From positions 8,626,449 to 8,690,448 of the forward strand of contig OU696582.1 of assembly GCA_916048095.2 (NCBI GenBank): a stretch of 64,000 nt of DNA. The letters are read 5' to 3'. Position 1 is the stretch's first letter; each line of letters opens with the position of its first letter. Positions 10,807-19,514 of this stretch are shown piece by piece. A model generated the notes under the pieces. The model saw only the letters and a program-made list of their open reading frames with translations. It was not told the origin of the DNA and did not search any database. Source of the stretch: Sacculina carcini. Lineage: Eukaryota; Arthropoda; Thecostraca; Sacculinidae. The position numbers and the translations under genes were made by a program.

Positions 10807-13764
10807 TTACATATATTTTAAGAGAATGGTGTTGAATAGGCATGTTGTGAATTTTTTCATAGACGTCATGTCACTCAGAATTATTTCTTTGTTCTTCACC
10901 AATTCATTCCACAGCTTCACACCGTTTATGGTCAAAGCTTGATTTCTGGCGTATGTTCTTCTGTGTTGAACTAGGAACAGGTCGGGACGACGAGGATTTG
11001 TTTCAAAACAAATCTGTAGATTTTTGTGCAATTTTTTATAAAAAACTTTGTACATTAATTTACATGTTTTGAAGTGTATAAGACCTGAAATATTCAATAT
11101 TTTTCCTCTGGTGAAAAGTGGTTTGGATGGTGTGCTTCGTGGTAAATTGTATATGATTCTAACTATTCGTTTTTGCAAGACCTCTAATCTGTTCATGTAT
11201 GATATGCATGTGTGGCCCCATATTTCGCAAGCATATTCAAGATAGGGTTTAACCAGGGCATTGTAAAGCATTAAACTTTCTTCTCTTTGAAGTAAATGTC
11301 TCGCTTTACCAAGAATGAATGCGGCTTTTGATACTTTTCTTGCTGTGCAATTGATGTGATCTTTCCAGCATATCTTGCTATCGAGTGTCACGCCAAGAAA
11401 ATGTATTGTTTCGACTCTGGATATGCTGGTATTATTGATAATAATTTCGCCGTCCGGATCAACATTGAGTCTTGGAGACGAGAACAAGACAAATTTGGTT
11501 TTTTCGGTGTTTAACGACAGTTTGTTTTGTATAAGCCAGTCATTTAGAGCCCTTAATTCACTATTTGCAGTTTCGAAGGCTTCTTTAACCGTAGCGCCAG
11601 AGCAAACTAGGTTGGTATCGTCGGCAAACACTACTAGCTTACCGGAGGTAACTGCTTTACACATGTCGTTTACATATAGAAGAAACAACGTTGGCCCCAG
11701 AATAGATCCTTGCGGTACTCCGTATTTTACTGTTTCTTTTTCGGAATATACGTTGTTTAATGAGACTATTTGGGATCTATCGCACAGGTAATCTCTAAAT
11801 TGTGAAAGTGAAATGCCTCTAATGCCGTACATAGTTAATTTATTCAGCAGGATAGTATGGTCTAAACTATCGAATGCCTTTTTAAGGTCGATGAAAACAC
11901 CAATGGAACACAATTTTCTGTCAACTTGCTTGGAGATCTCCTCGGTCAAGTCTAGAATGGCGTGTGACGTATTTCTACCTGGGCGAAAACCGTATTGATT
12001 TTGATCTATAAGATTATATTTATTTATGTACTCATTGATTCTGATGTGAATTAATTTTTCTAATAGTTTGGAGAACTGGGGTAGCAGTGAAATTGGCCTG
12101 TAATTTGCACACACATTTGTATCTCCACTCTTGTACAATGGGATCACCTTAGCAATTTTCATTTTTGATGGAAACTTGCCTGATGAGAGTGATAGGTTGA
12201 AAATATACTCTAACGGATGAATTATTAATGTACTTGCTAATTTGATCATCTGCATGTTGAGACCGAATATATCAAACGAATATTTGTTTTTTAAACATTT
12301 GATTATACGAGATATTTCAAAGGCGTTAGTTGGTCGCATGAAAAAAGACTTACTAAAATTCGATGATGTTTTGTTTTTAACACAGGAATTTTGAATGGAT
12401 GAGTTTTCAATTTGTTTGGCCAAGTTGGATCCAATGTTTGCAAAGTAACTGTTCAGTGTATTGCATATACCATATGCGTTTGTGATCTTTGTATTATTGA
12501 ATGCAATTTCCCGTGGAATGACCCTACTCTTGGGTTTTCTTCGAATTGCTTCGTTCAAAATCATCCAAGTTCCTCTCATGTTATTTTTGTTTTCGTTCAG
12601 TAAATTCCTATAGTAATGTCTTTTTTGCATCCTTAATAAATTATTCAGCTTATTTCTGTAGTTTTTGTAAATGATTTCACTCTCCGGTGTTTTCTCACTT
12701 TGATATTCTTTATATAAGGTATTTTTTTGTAAACATGATATTACCAAACCTTTTGTCAGCCAACTCTTCTTTTTACGACGGTGAGCGTTTTTCATCTTGT
12801 ATGGAAATTGTTTATCGACAAGTGCGACAAATATTTCAAGAAAATTATTAAAACTAGATTCTGCATCATTTGTGTAAATAACATCCCAGCTGAGCTCCTG
12901 GAGGTCATTTACAAAATTGATCTTAGCCGAGTCCGTTATTTGTCTTGAGTACGACGAGTCTTCACTCTCAGGTGTGTTGTTTTTGTATGTTGTTATTGCG
13001 AACACTGGTAGGTGATCACTGATGTCACTTATAATAGTATCACTGTGTATTTGTGTGTTGATATCATTGGTGAAAATGTTATCTATCAGAGTAGTTGACC
13101 TTTTGTCTATACGTGTTGGGACATTTATCAGCGGTCTGAAACCGTGACTATAGACGTTATCTAGTATTTTTCCTGTTTGCTGCAATTCTGTCTGTAACAT
13201 ATTGATATTGAAATCACCCATGACAAACCAAGTTTTATTGTTGTTAATGTCCAACAGATTGCTGAGATCATCCACAAATACGTCAATTGATGAATTCGGA
13301 GATTTGTAAATACATGAAAATAACATTTGATTGTTGTTGAGCGTGACTTCCACTGTTATTATTTCACATACGTCTTCAACTACATTGGATTTAGCGATAA
13401 TTTTGGAAGCTTTTAAGCTAGACCTGACGTAAAGAAGAACACCGCCACCTCTTTTGTGCTCACGTGATGTACAGAACATATCATAATTATCCAGTTTGAA
13501 GTAGTCGATGCTCAAACCTGGGTTGAACCACGTTTCTGAGATTCCTATGACATCAAATTTGTGCTCTATAATCTCTAAGGTAGTGGTCAATTGGCAGAAA
13601 TTTTTCTTTAGACTTTGAGCGTTGACATGCAGCATTTTCAGTAAGTTGTCATTGGTGAAAGAAGAATTAAATTTCGCTTCTGTGTACTCATCACAGTTTG
13701 TTTGCATGTTATTGAAAAACTCTTCCTGGTGGAGAAAGTGCTGATCATCTTTTACACCGATCAT
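10807..13764 (-). CDS. LINE ORF2: endonuclease-reverse transcriptase, 985 aa, intact
   Basis: The encoded protein would nick target DNA and copy LINE RNA into it. Residues about 45-260 are an APE endonuclease (MLHVNAQSL, ISETWF, MGDFNINM, ISDHLPVF). Residues about 480-760 are reverse transcriptase (NYRPISLLP, NQYGFRPGRNTSHA, FIDLKKAFDSLDH, YGVPQGSILGPTLF, catalytic FADD). A thumb and C-terminal region follow (LGVTLDSKI, LEYACEIWG, GVKLWN). The frame is unbroken, with a normal length for CR1/L2/Daphne-type elements. The first methionine at 13764 is followed by about 40 residues before the endonuclease; the true start could lie a little downstream. Confidence 0.92.
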   Translation of the reverse strand: MIGVKDDQHFLHQEEFFNNMQTNCDEYTEAKFNSSFTNDNLLKMLHVNAQSLKKNFCQLTTTLEIIEHKFDVIGISETWFNPGLSIDYFKLDNYDMFCTSREHKRGGGVLLYVRSSLKASKIIAKSNVVEDVCEIITVEVTLNNNQMLFSCIYKSPNSSIDVFVDDLSNLLDINNNKTWFVMGDFNINMLQTELQQTGKILDNVYSHGFRPLINVPTRIDKRSTTLIDNIFTNDINTQIHSDTIISDISDHLPVFAITTYKNNTPESEDSSYSRQITDSAKINFVNDLQELSWDVIYTNDAESSFNNFLEIFVALVDKQFPYKMKNAHRRKKKSWLTKGLVISCLQKNTLYKEYQSEKTPESEIIYKNYRNKLNNLLRMQKRHYYRNLLNENKNNMRGTWMILNEAIRRKPKSRVIPREIAFNNTKITNAYGICNTLNSYFANIGSNLAKQIENSSIQNSCVKNKTSSNFSKSFFMRPTNAFEISRIIKCLKNKYSFDIFGLNMQMIKLASTLIIHPLEYIFNLSLSSGKFPSKMKIAKVIPLYKSGDTNVCANYRPISLLPQFSKLLEKLIHIRINEYINKYNLIDQNQYGFRPGRNTSHAILDLTEEISKQVDRKLCSIGVFIDLKKAFDSLDHTILLNKLTMYGIRGISLSQFRDYLCDRSQIVSLNNVYSEKETVKYGVPQGSILGPTLFLLYVNDMCKAVTSGKLVVFADDTNLVCSGATVKEAFETANSELRALNDWLIQNKLSLNTEKTKFVLFSSPRLNVDPDGEIIINNTSISRVETIHFLGVTLDSKICWKDHINCTARKVSKAAFILGKARHLLQREESLMLYNALVKPYLEYACEIWGHTCISYMNRLEVLQKRIVRIIYNLPRSTPSKPLFTRGKILNISGLIHFKTCKLMYKVFYKKLHKNLQICFETNPRRPDLFLVQHRRTYARNQALTINGVKLWNELVKNKEIILSDMTSMKKFTTCLFNTILLKYM

Positions 13765-14397
13765 ATCCTGAGCTATGTACAGGGTGAAATTAACATTGGT
13801 ACATCATGAAAAAGTGTAACGGCAAGACAAAATTGCTGATTATGAATTGAGATAAAACGTGATTTTATCATTCAACCAACATTGATAAGACTGACTTCAT
13901 TGAAAATGAAAATACTGATAATGGAAGTTGAACATTAATCCATTTATGAAAGTGTGCATTCTAAGATACACAATGCGAAAAAGACAAAAATACACAAGTG
14001 TTGCTGTAATTAGTATTATTAAGAGGTGCCGCTGTGATGTTTAGCACGGGAGTTGTTGATTTATGTGTAGTGTAATTTAAACTGTTTTGGCGTTATCGAT
14101 TTAACAAGCGGGAGGAATTGTGTGGAATGTGGTAGATTGAACTGAATGAATAAATTGAATTGAATTGGCTTTACAATTAACACGGCAAGCCTTCACAACA
14201 ACAACAACAAAAACATGGCTCACCAAAACACCTCCGTTTGTCGGCATTCACTTGGCATTGCTGTATTTTCATAGTACCTTGTTGCCTCGCACAGCGTATT
14301 TTCGTGATTTTTGAAAGTTGTTGCTTCGGCCAGCACATTGCCGTGCAGTTGCTGAGTTGGAGCGAGCTGGCAGCTGGGTAGAATGTTCAGATGGCAG

Positions 14398-15045
14398 CTA
14401 ACCAGATGGACCTGTCTGTCGAATAACATCTTCCATGGAGTGGACGTGCACAGCTCGGGCATTTTCTGAGATCCGAATTTTGATCTGACCGAGATCAGTC
14501 CATACACTGTGAATTTTTCCCTCTCTCTTCATTTTCCTCACTTCAAACAAGAGCTTGGAATTTTCTTGAGTGAGATGATCATTCACGTAGATGTTTTTGC
14601 AGCGGGGATTTTTCAACGTTTTTCTCGAGCCAAAGAACTTGTTTCGCACAGTCATTTTTTCAAATTTGATCAGAAGTGGTCTTGGCTTATCGCTCTGGGT
14701 CTTGCCAATGCGGTGAACTTTCTCTATGTCAGCTGATGAAATACTGATGTTCATATCATCGGCTATTTTCTTCACGACTTCAATTGAGTCTTCATTAGGG
14801 TCCTCCTTCACACCTGACACACACACGTTTTTTGTTCTTGATTTTTGGTCAATCTGGTTGATCAGACGTTTTGTTTCTTTCAGCTCTTTCTTCAGTTCTT
14901 CAATCTCTTCTTGCTTTCCTGCCAGTGCTTCCGAGACTGCTGCACGAATTGCTGGCTCCACGATAGTTTCTTTTATCACTCTAAGGATGTCTTCATTTCT
15001 AAGGCATTCAGCCATGGCGTTTCTCAATTCTCCAGTTGCGACCAT
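14398..15045 (-). CDS. LINE ORF1: coiled-coil and RRM-like protein, 215 aa, intact
   Basis: This is the RNA-binding partner of ORF2 in the same LINE. Residues about 35-70 form a heptad-rich coiled coil (EALAGKQEEIEELKKELKET). Residues about 75-200 resemble the RRM plus C-terminal region of L1-type and invertebrate ORF1 proteins (VHRIG, KPRPLLIKFE, VRNKFFGSRK, IYVNDHLT). It starts at ATG 15045, 135 bp from the element's 5' end, and stops 633 bp before the ORF2 start. The overlapping frame at 14220-14507 is a shadow. Confidence 0.85.
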   Translation of the reverse strand: MVATGELRNAMAECLRNEDILRVIKETIVEPAIRAAVSEALAGKQEEIEELKKELKETKRLINQIDQKSRTKNVCVSGVKEDPNEDSIEVVKKIADDMNISISSADIEKVHRIGKTQSDKPRPLLIKFEKMTVRNKFFGSRKTLKNPRCKNIYVNDHLTQENSKLLFEVRKMKREGKIHSVWTDLGQIKIRISENARAVHVHSMEDVIRQTGPSG

Positions 15046-15180
15046 TGCCGTTACACTTGATATAACTAATCAGAAATTATGATGAAAAGTTTCAAAGTGA
15101 AGTAGTATGAGAACAATATCGCTAAATCACGGGAGCAACGCACACGCGTCCACACTCACTGACCGTTGAAACTGAACTTT

Positions 15181-15478
15181 TTGTACGAGTTTCTGTGCTT
15201 CTGTTTCTGTGTTTCTGTTTCTATTTCTGTTTCTTTGTATATATTTGTGTGTTTCTGTCTCGTATATATACTTTTGGAAAAATATACGGTATATTATGTT
15301 GTTTCTAATTAGCAAAATAAATTATACATAAACATAATCACGCGCATGTTATATATATGCTCTTACAATTGCTGAATACAATTAAATTTGTGACAAATAA
15401 TTAATTCGCCCATAGCAGACTAAAGCAAACACTAAAAGGATCTAAAAGATCAAAAGATTCTAGATAAGTGCTTCACAC
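15181..15478 (+). repeat. 3' flank of the secreted-protein gene relic, second part
   Basis: Nearly identical to 35641-35925, from the CGAGTTTCTG run through TTAGCAAAATAAATTATAC to AGATAAGTGCTTC. This is the continuation of 5894-6117 after the nested insertions. Similarity to unit 2 stops at AAGTGCTTC. From there unit 1 runs straight into the SINE, while unit 2 has an extra 1.15 kb (a hAT-like element and a pseudogene), so unit 1 has probably lost them. Confidence 0.85.
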
Positions 15479-15499
15479 ACAGGTGTGAACACACACAGG

Positions 15500-15884
15500 T
15501 GTGTCCCGTGCAGCTCGCTGTAACCGCAGAACCAACCCTCTCCACACTATGGCGCCACAAGGACGGAAGACGTATTAGAGAGGGTCACCTCCCCAGAATG
15601 CATGACACAACACATGACTGATATCTGGTACCATCATTTACTGCTGGGTGGACAGGGGCTGTGGGATTGTAGAATTCACCCAAAGAAATTCTCCTCCGCC
15701 GGGTTTTGAACCACAGACCTCCCGCTTGTGAGGCGGGTGTACTACCACTACACCACGGTCCTCCCGCTTGTGAGGCGGGTGTACTACCACCACACCACGG
15801 TCCTCCCGCTTGTGAGGCGGGTGTACTACCACCACGCCACGGTCTTCCCGCTTGTGAGGCGGGTGTACTACCACCACACCACGG
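15500..15884 (-). mobile_element. tRNA-Val-derived SINE with a fourfold tRNA head
   Basis: On the minus strand the head (15884-15692) resembles a tRNA. Its arm CCCGC-loop-GCGGG holds anticodon CAC (valine), and a B-box-like GGTTCAAAACCC lies near 15700. The 5' half (about 42 bp) is repeated four times before the single T-arm. The body (15690-15500) includes CCACCCAGCAGTAAATGATG and ends near GCTGCACGGGACAC. Related copies lie at 37090-37438 (three head units) and 54942-55330 (four, plus strand). Confidence 0.72.
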
Positions 15885-16019
15885 AGTCCATAACGGGCTG
15901 GTTTAAGAGTGTTGAAGCACAAAGTGTCTGAAATTAAATATATAAATTATAATAATTTTTCACTTACCTGAATTAGGCAGTAAGACTTGAGGTTCATTTG
16001 TAGCGGTGTTACTGTCAAG

Positions 16020-16670
16020 TAAGCACGTTTTTTTCAATTGTAATCCTATTAATATTTACATTGCATTACATGAAAATAAATGCATACATAATAATGTCAA
16101 ATTTGTTTAATTTTCTCATTTTACATTTTATTGCAAGCAAAATTAGTTTACAAATTGCAACATTTATTGACAATATCATGCGTTGATAAATTTCTAAAAT
16201 TAAAGAAATTAAAGAGAACATCTGTGTGTTTGTCTGTGTGTCTGTGTGTCTGTGTGTCCCACCCTCCTTGGTCCATTTTCTATCAGCTAATACTCGGCCA
16301 CCACTTGGCGTACTCGCTAACAATTTGTACCATCACGTTGGAAATTTTCTTGTCTACACTTAACACTAAATTTTAAATTTTAAAAATGAAACCCAAAAAA
16401 GTTATAGCGGTGAAAAGAAGACTGACTCCTTGTCTTGTGAAAAGAAGACTGACTGACTCCTAGTCTGAAGACTACTCCTTCTAAACCAGCAATGGTACAA
16501 CTATAAAAATTATACCACTGTGTAGAAAATGTTCTGTTCTACAGGTTTTCATTGGTTCCACGGCGAGTTTAAATACGAGGCAGTTCGAGGGAAAATATTT
16601 TGCCACATCTAAAATAAAAACATTCACATTTAGACTTTTCTATTGGTTAAGACTCTTTATGGGTCTAAGC
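16020..16670 (+). mobile_element. Non-autonomous Helitron fragment (block A)
   Basis: The stretch around 16200-16330 (CTCTGTGTG-type repeats, CCCACCCTCCTTGGTCCATTTTC, then ACCATCACGTTGGA) is the 5'-terminal region shared with the Helitron ending at 48726 and with 37745-37890, 53858-54000 and, inverted, 54480-54610. Positions 16430-16545 repeat at 26038 and 52338. Positions 16565-16660 match 27312-27410. No coding sequence is present. It is an internally deleted, mosaic copy. Confidence 0.65.
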
Positions 16671-17039
16671 CATGAACAAATCAGCTGCGCTAATCACAAT
16701 GTTTTCGCTCAATTATTTACAGCAGCCATTTGGCGATGCAATTGTTACTGAAACTCTTTGCCGATGAAAACTTGTGTTTGAGCAAAAACATTTTCGAGCA
16801 CGACCTTGGTTGTTTTTTATATTTATTTATATATTCATTAACGTGTGTATATACCTTTTTGAGCACCAGAAACGAAACCAATTTGAAACCTCATTATTCC
16901 ATGTGTGCCCTAAAGTGACTACAACAAAAACAGCTGACATATAATATATTCATGTAAAATAGGTGTTTTCTGTATATATAAATGTGCTGTGTTTTTACAC
17001 TACGCCACAAAAGGTTCTATTTTTAGACGCGGTGGCTTA

Positions 17040-17181
17040 GAAATACCTGGAAAAAACATCAAAACAACTGTGTGTGGAAGTCATGTGCTTGGCACGTGAA
17101 TTTTGCAAACTGCAGCTGCACACATGTGCCAAGCACATGACTTCCACACACAGTTGTTTTGATGTTTTTTCCAGGTATTTC
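17040..17181. repeat. Perfect inverted repeat, 56-bp arms and 30-bp spacer
   Basis: Arms 17040-17095 and 17126-17181 are exact reverse complements by eye. The spacer holds CTGCAGCTGCA, itself self-complementary. The same structure lies at about 63126-63268 in the inverted copy of this block, so it predates the duplication. No coding frame is involved. Confidence 0.88.
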
Positions 17182-17189
17182 CAAGCCAA

Positions 17190-17320
17190 CAGGAGCGGAC
17201 TCAGTACGGACTCAGTACGGACTCAGTATGGATCCCTCCGGCACTCGGCTGGTTACATCGGACCCCTGTGACGTTCTACCGTTGAGCAACACGCGCTGTT
17301 TGCGAGAAGCGACAAACAGA
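17190..17320 (-). mobile_element. LINE reverse-transcriptase fragment with internal 11-bp repeats
   Basis: Minus-strand translation gives SRKQRVLLNGRTS then VTSRVPEGSILSP, the RT motif usually seen as SGVPQGSVLGPLLF. The bases encoding it are interrupted by three copies of the 11-mer CTCAGTACGGA. The same fragment is at 40930-41040 (two repeats) and, inverted, at 62990-63125 (two repeats). Confidence 0.7.
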
Positions 17321-17379
17321 AACAACTACAGCATTTTCCAATTCGGCCCGAAGGTCCAAATTGATGGTTTTTTGCCCTG

Positions 17380-17870
17380 CACTGATTGCAAATTTTCTAA
17401 ATGTCTGTTTTTATCCTATCTCTTCCTAAGCCATTGGACCAATTTTAATTCAACTTTGTGCCTAGGGGTAAAATGGATGCAAGAAGGTCATAGGTTGGGT
17501 TTTGTTGACCTCCGAGGTCATTTTCAAGGTCATTGAGATCATTTGTGTATGTTTACCATATCTCCTCTTAAGCCACTGGACCGATTTTGATGTTTGATTT
17601 TGATGATTTTGACTTAGTCCCTAGCGGTAAAATGGATGCAAGAAGGTCATAGGCTAGGTTTTGATGACTTCCGAGGCCATTTTCAAGGTCATTGAGGTTT
17701 TTTGTGTCTGTTTACCGAATCTCTTTCTAAACCACTGGACCGATTTGGATGAAACTTGGTCCCTAGGTGTAAAATGGATGCAAGAAGGTCATAGACTTAA
17801 TTTTGTTGATCTCCGAGGTCATTTTCAAGGTAATTGAGGTCATTTTTGTCTGTTTGAGGACTTGTTTTGT
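17380..17870 (+). repeat. Diverged tandem repeats of about 130-150 bp in block B
   Basis: The phrases 'ccactggaccgatttt', 'aaaatggatgcaagaagg' and 'ccgaggtcattttcaagg' recur about every 130-150 bp, four times here. They recur once in the shorter copy at 41130-41290 and four times, inverted, at 62500-62920. No coding content is apparent. Confidence 0.75.
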
Positions 17871-18021
17871 TTGTTTGTCGAAGGATTTTCCGTCGTTCCC
17901 GTTTTCCGCCAAACGCTGCCGATTTTCGTTTTGTCGGCGGCAGCTCGCATCTCGCATTAACGACAATCTTCAAAAGAAATCTTCGAAGAAGGAAAAGCCA
18001 AAAGAAATTTAAAAGAGACAG

Positions 18022-18312
18022 TCATCTCCCCCCGCCGGCCTCATCCCGCGGATTCGGCCTCATCCCGCGGATTCGGCCTCATCCCGCGGATTTAGCCTCA
18101 TCCCGCGGATTCGGCCTCATCCCGATCCCGCGGATTCGGCCTCATCCCGATCCCGCGGATTCGGCCTCATCCCGATCCCGCGGATTCGGCCTCATCCCGA
18201 TCCCGCGGATTCAGCCTCATCCCGATCCCGCGGATTCGCCCCTCATCCCGCGGATTCGGCCTTATCCCGCGGATTCAGCCTCATCCCGCGGATTCGGCCT
18301 CATCGTGTCCCT
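18022..18312 (+). repeat. GC-rich minisatellite, 19-bp and 25-bp unit types
   Basis: Units CTCATCCCGCGGATTCGGC (19 bp) and a longer type with CCGATC inserted (25 bp) give about 13 copies. The homologous arrays have about 7 units at 41462-41592 and about 4, inverted, at 61175-61255. Array length therefore differs between block copies. The SRGF-rich open frame across it is a by-product. Confidence 0.88.
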
Positions 18313-19202
18313 CATCAGCGAGTCAAGCGTGAGGACGAAGAATGCGTACCTCCTCTTATACGTCAAAAATGATCACTAGCTTAGGGTTGAGTTTGTGTCG
18401 GGTTGAGTTTGTGTGTGAGGTACTAGACAATACAAGCATTATAACTTACTGCTACGTGCATCTTCTGGTCCCAAATTATTTCATCATTTTGCTTCTTCTT
18501 TACCCTCTTATGTAATCTGTCCATAATGTGTAGTTGGTTTAGGATATCAAGGCCGAATTGGGGGTATGCAGCTTTGGATCTGGTTTGTGGCCAGACAAAG
18601 CTGCACGTCTACCTTATTTTTTGGTTAGACCATTTTTCGCAGAGAGTGCTCTGGGCTATTGTCAAAAAAATATTCTACACATGTCAAATTTGAAACTTTG
18701 ACGCTTTCGAAAAAAGAATGAATATGTTTTGCAAATAAATTCGTGTGAAACGAAACATGCAATCATGTATTGGACTGTTTGTAAAATTGCGGTCTTTTTC
18801 AGCTTCTGAACTTTTCACACTCAACAGAATTTGCTAGGATACAAAACCGATTTAAAGCCTGGCTGTCCTATGTGTACATAAATTAAATACGATATAAGCC
18901 AACTCACATATATTATACATCGATGCTATAAATAGTATACACAATATATATATATATACTTGTTAACTGGGCGTTCATTCTAATCATAAATACTTTTCAA
19001 CATGTAAGAGAGCTTGAAAATATTATTATATTTTGCGTGTGTTCTCGAATTGCTGTCCGTTTTGCGGTAGACTCGAAACACAATGAAATTATTCGTACAT
19101 TCACGTTGAATGCCTGTACTCAACTACTGACTGAGTGCTGCAGGCTTCAGTGCGTGAACTGTGTCTTTTAGGCATCCCCATAAATATACGTGTTAAAATC
19201 AG
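18313..19202. repeat. Remainder of block B, no gene seen
   Basis: This AT-rich sequence is nearly identical to 41593-42490 and, inverted, to 60320-61170. Small open frames within it differ between copies and show no recognisable motif. It ends in AAAATCAGCTATATATA, where a (TA)n tract begins. Confidence 0.8.

Positions 19203-19261
<59 letters not shown>
19203..19261. repeat. (TA)n microsatellite at the block B/C junction
   Basis: An uninterrupted TA run of about 58 bp. The same junction at 60303-60325 has about 10 TA units. At 42481-42493 and 48727-48807 it is split by a Helitron. Confidence 0.95.
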
Positions 19262-19264
<3 letters not shown>

Positions 19265-19514
19265 GCATTAAAACCCGCCCGTTGTGCGGAGGAATTCATA
19301 AAATGGAATTAGTATTGATAAAAATTGATATTCATAAAAAATATTCCAAATTAAAAAAGAAAATGAAAACTCTCAAGTGTCTTACTCAATAGAATTGCCG
19401 CACAGTACTGTGCAAGCAATGATATTAGGGCTTTCAGACACATTATAACAATTATATTGTGCATAATTAATGATAATCCAATTTGATAGGGTCACTAATA
19501 GCATGTATAACTCA

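Larger units (their letters stand above)
6118..15180 (-). mobile_element. Full-length two-ORF LINE (CR1/Daphne-like), interrupted by an LTR element
   Basis: Read on the minus strand, the LINE begins at about 15180 with a 135-bp 5' UTR. ORF1 (15045-14398), a 0.6-kb gap, ORF2 (13764-10807) and a 3' UTR to 10504 follow, and an (ACAAT)n tail ends at about 6118. The LTR element at 6136-10503 sits inside that tail. The empty site is preserved at 35640-35660, where TTTCTGTGTA runs directly into CGAGTTTCTG. Without the nested element the LINE is about 4.7 kb. Both open frames are uninterrupted, so the copy is recent. Confidence 0.85.

Noticed and set aside
15638-15922. Repeated HPPHKRED peptide as a possible repeat protein
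   Set aside because: It is a translation of tandem tRNA-Val half units in a SINE, in the wrong context for a gene.
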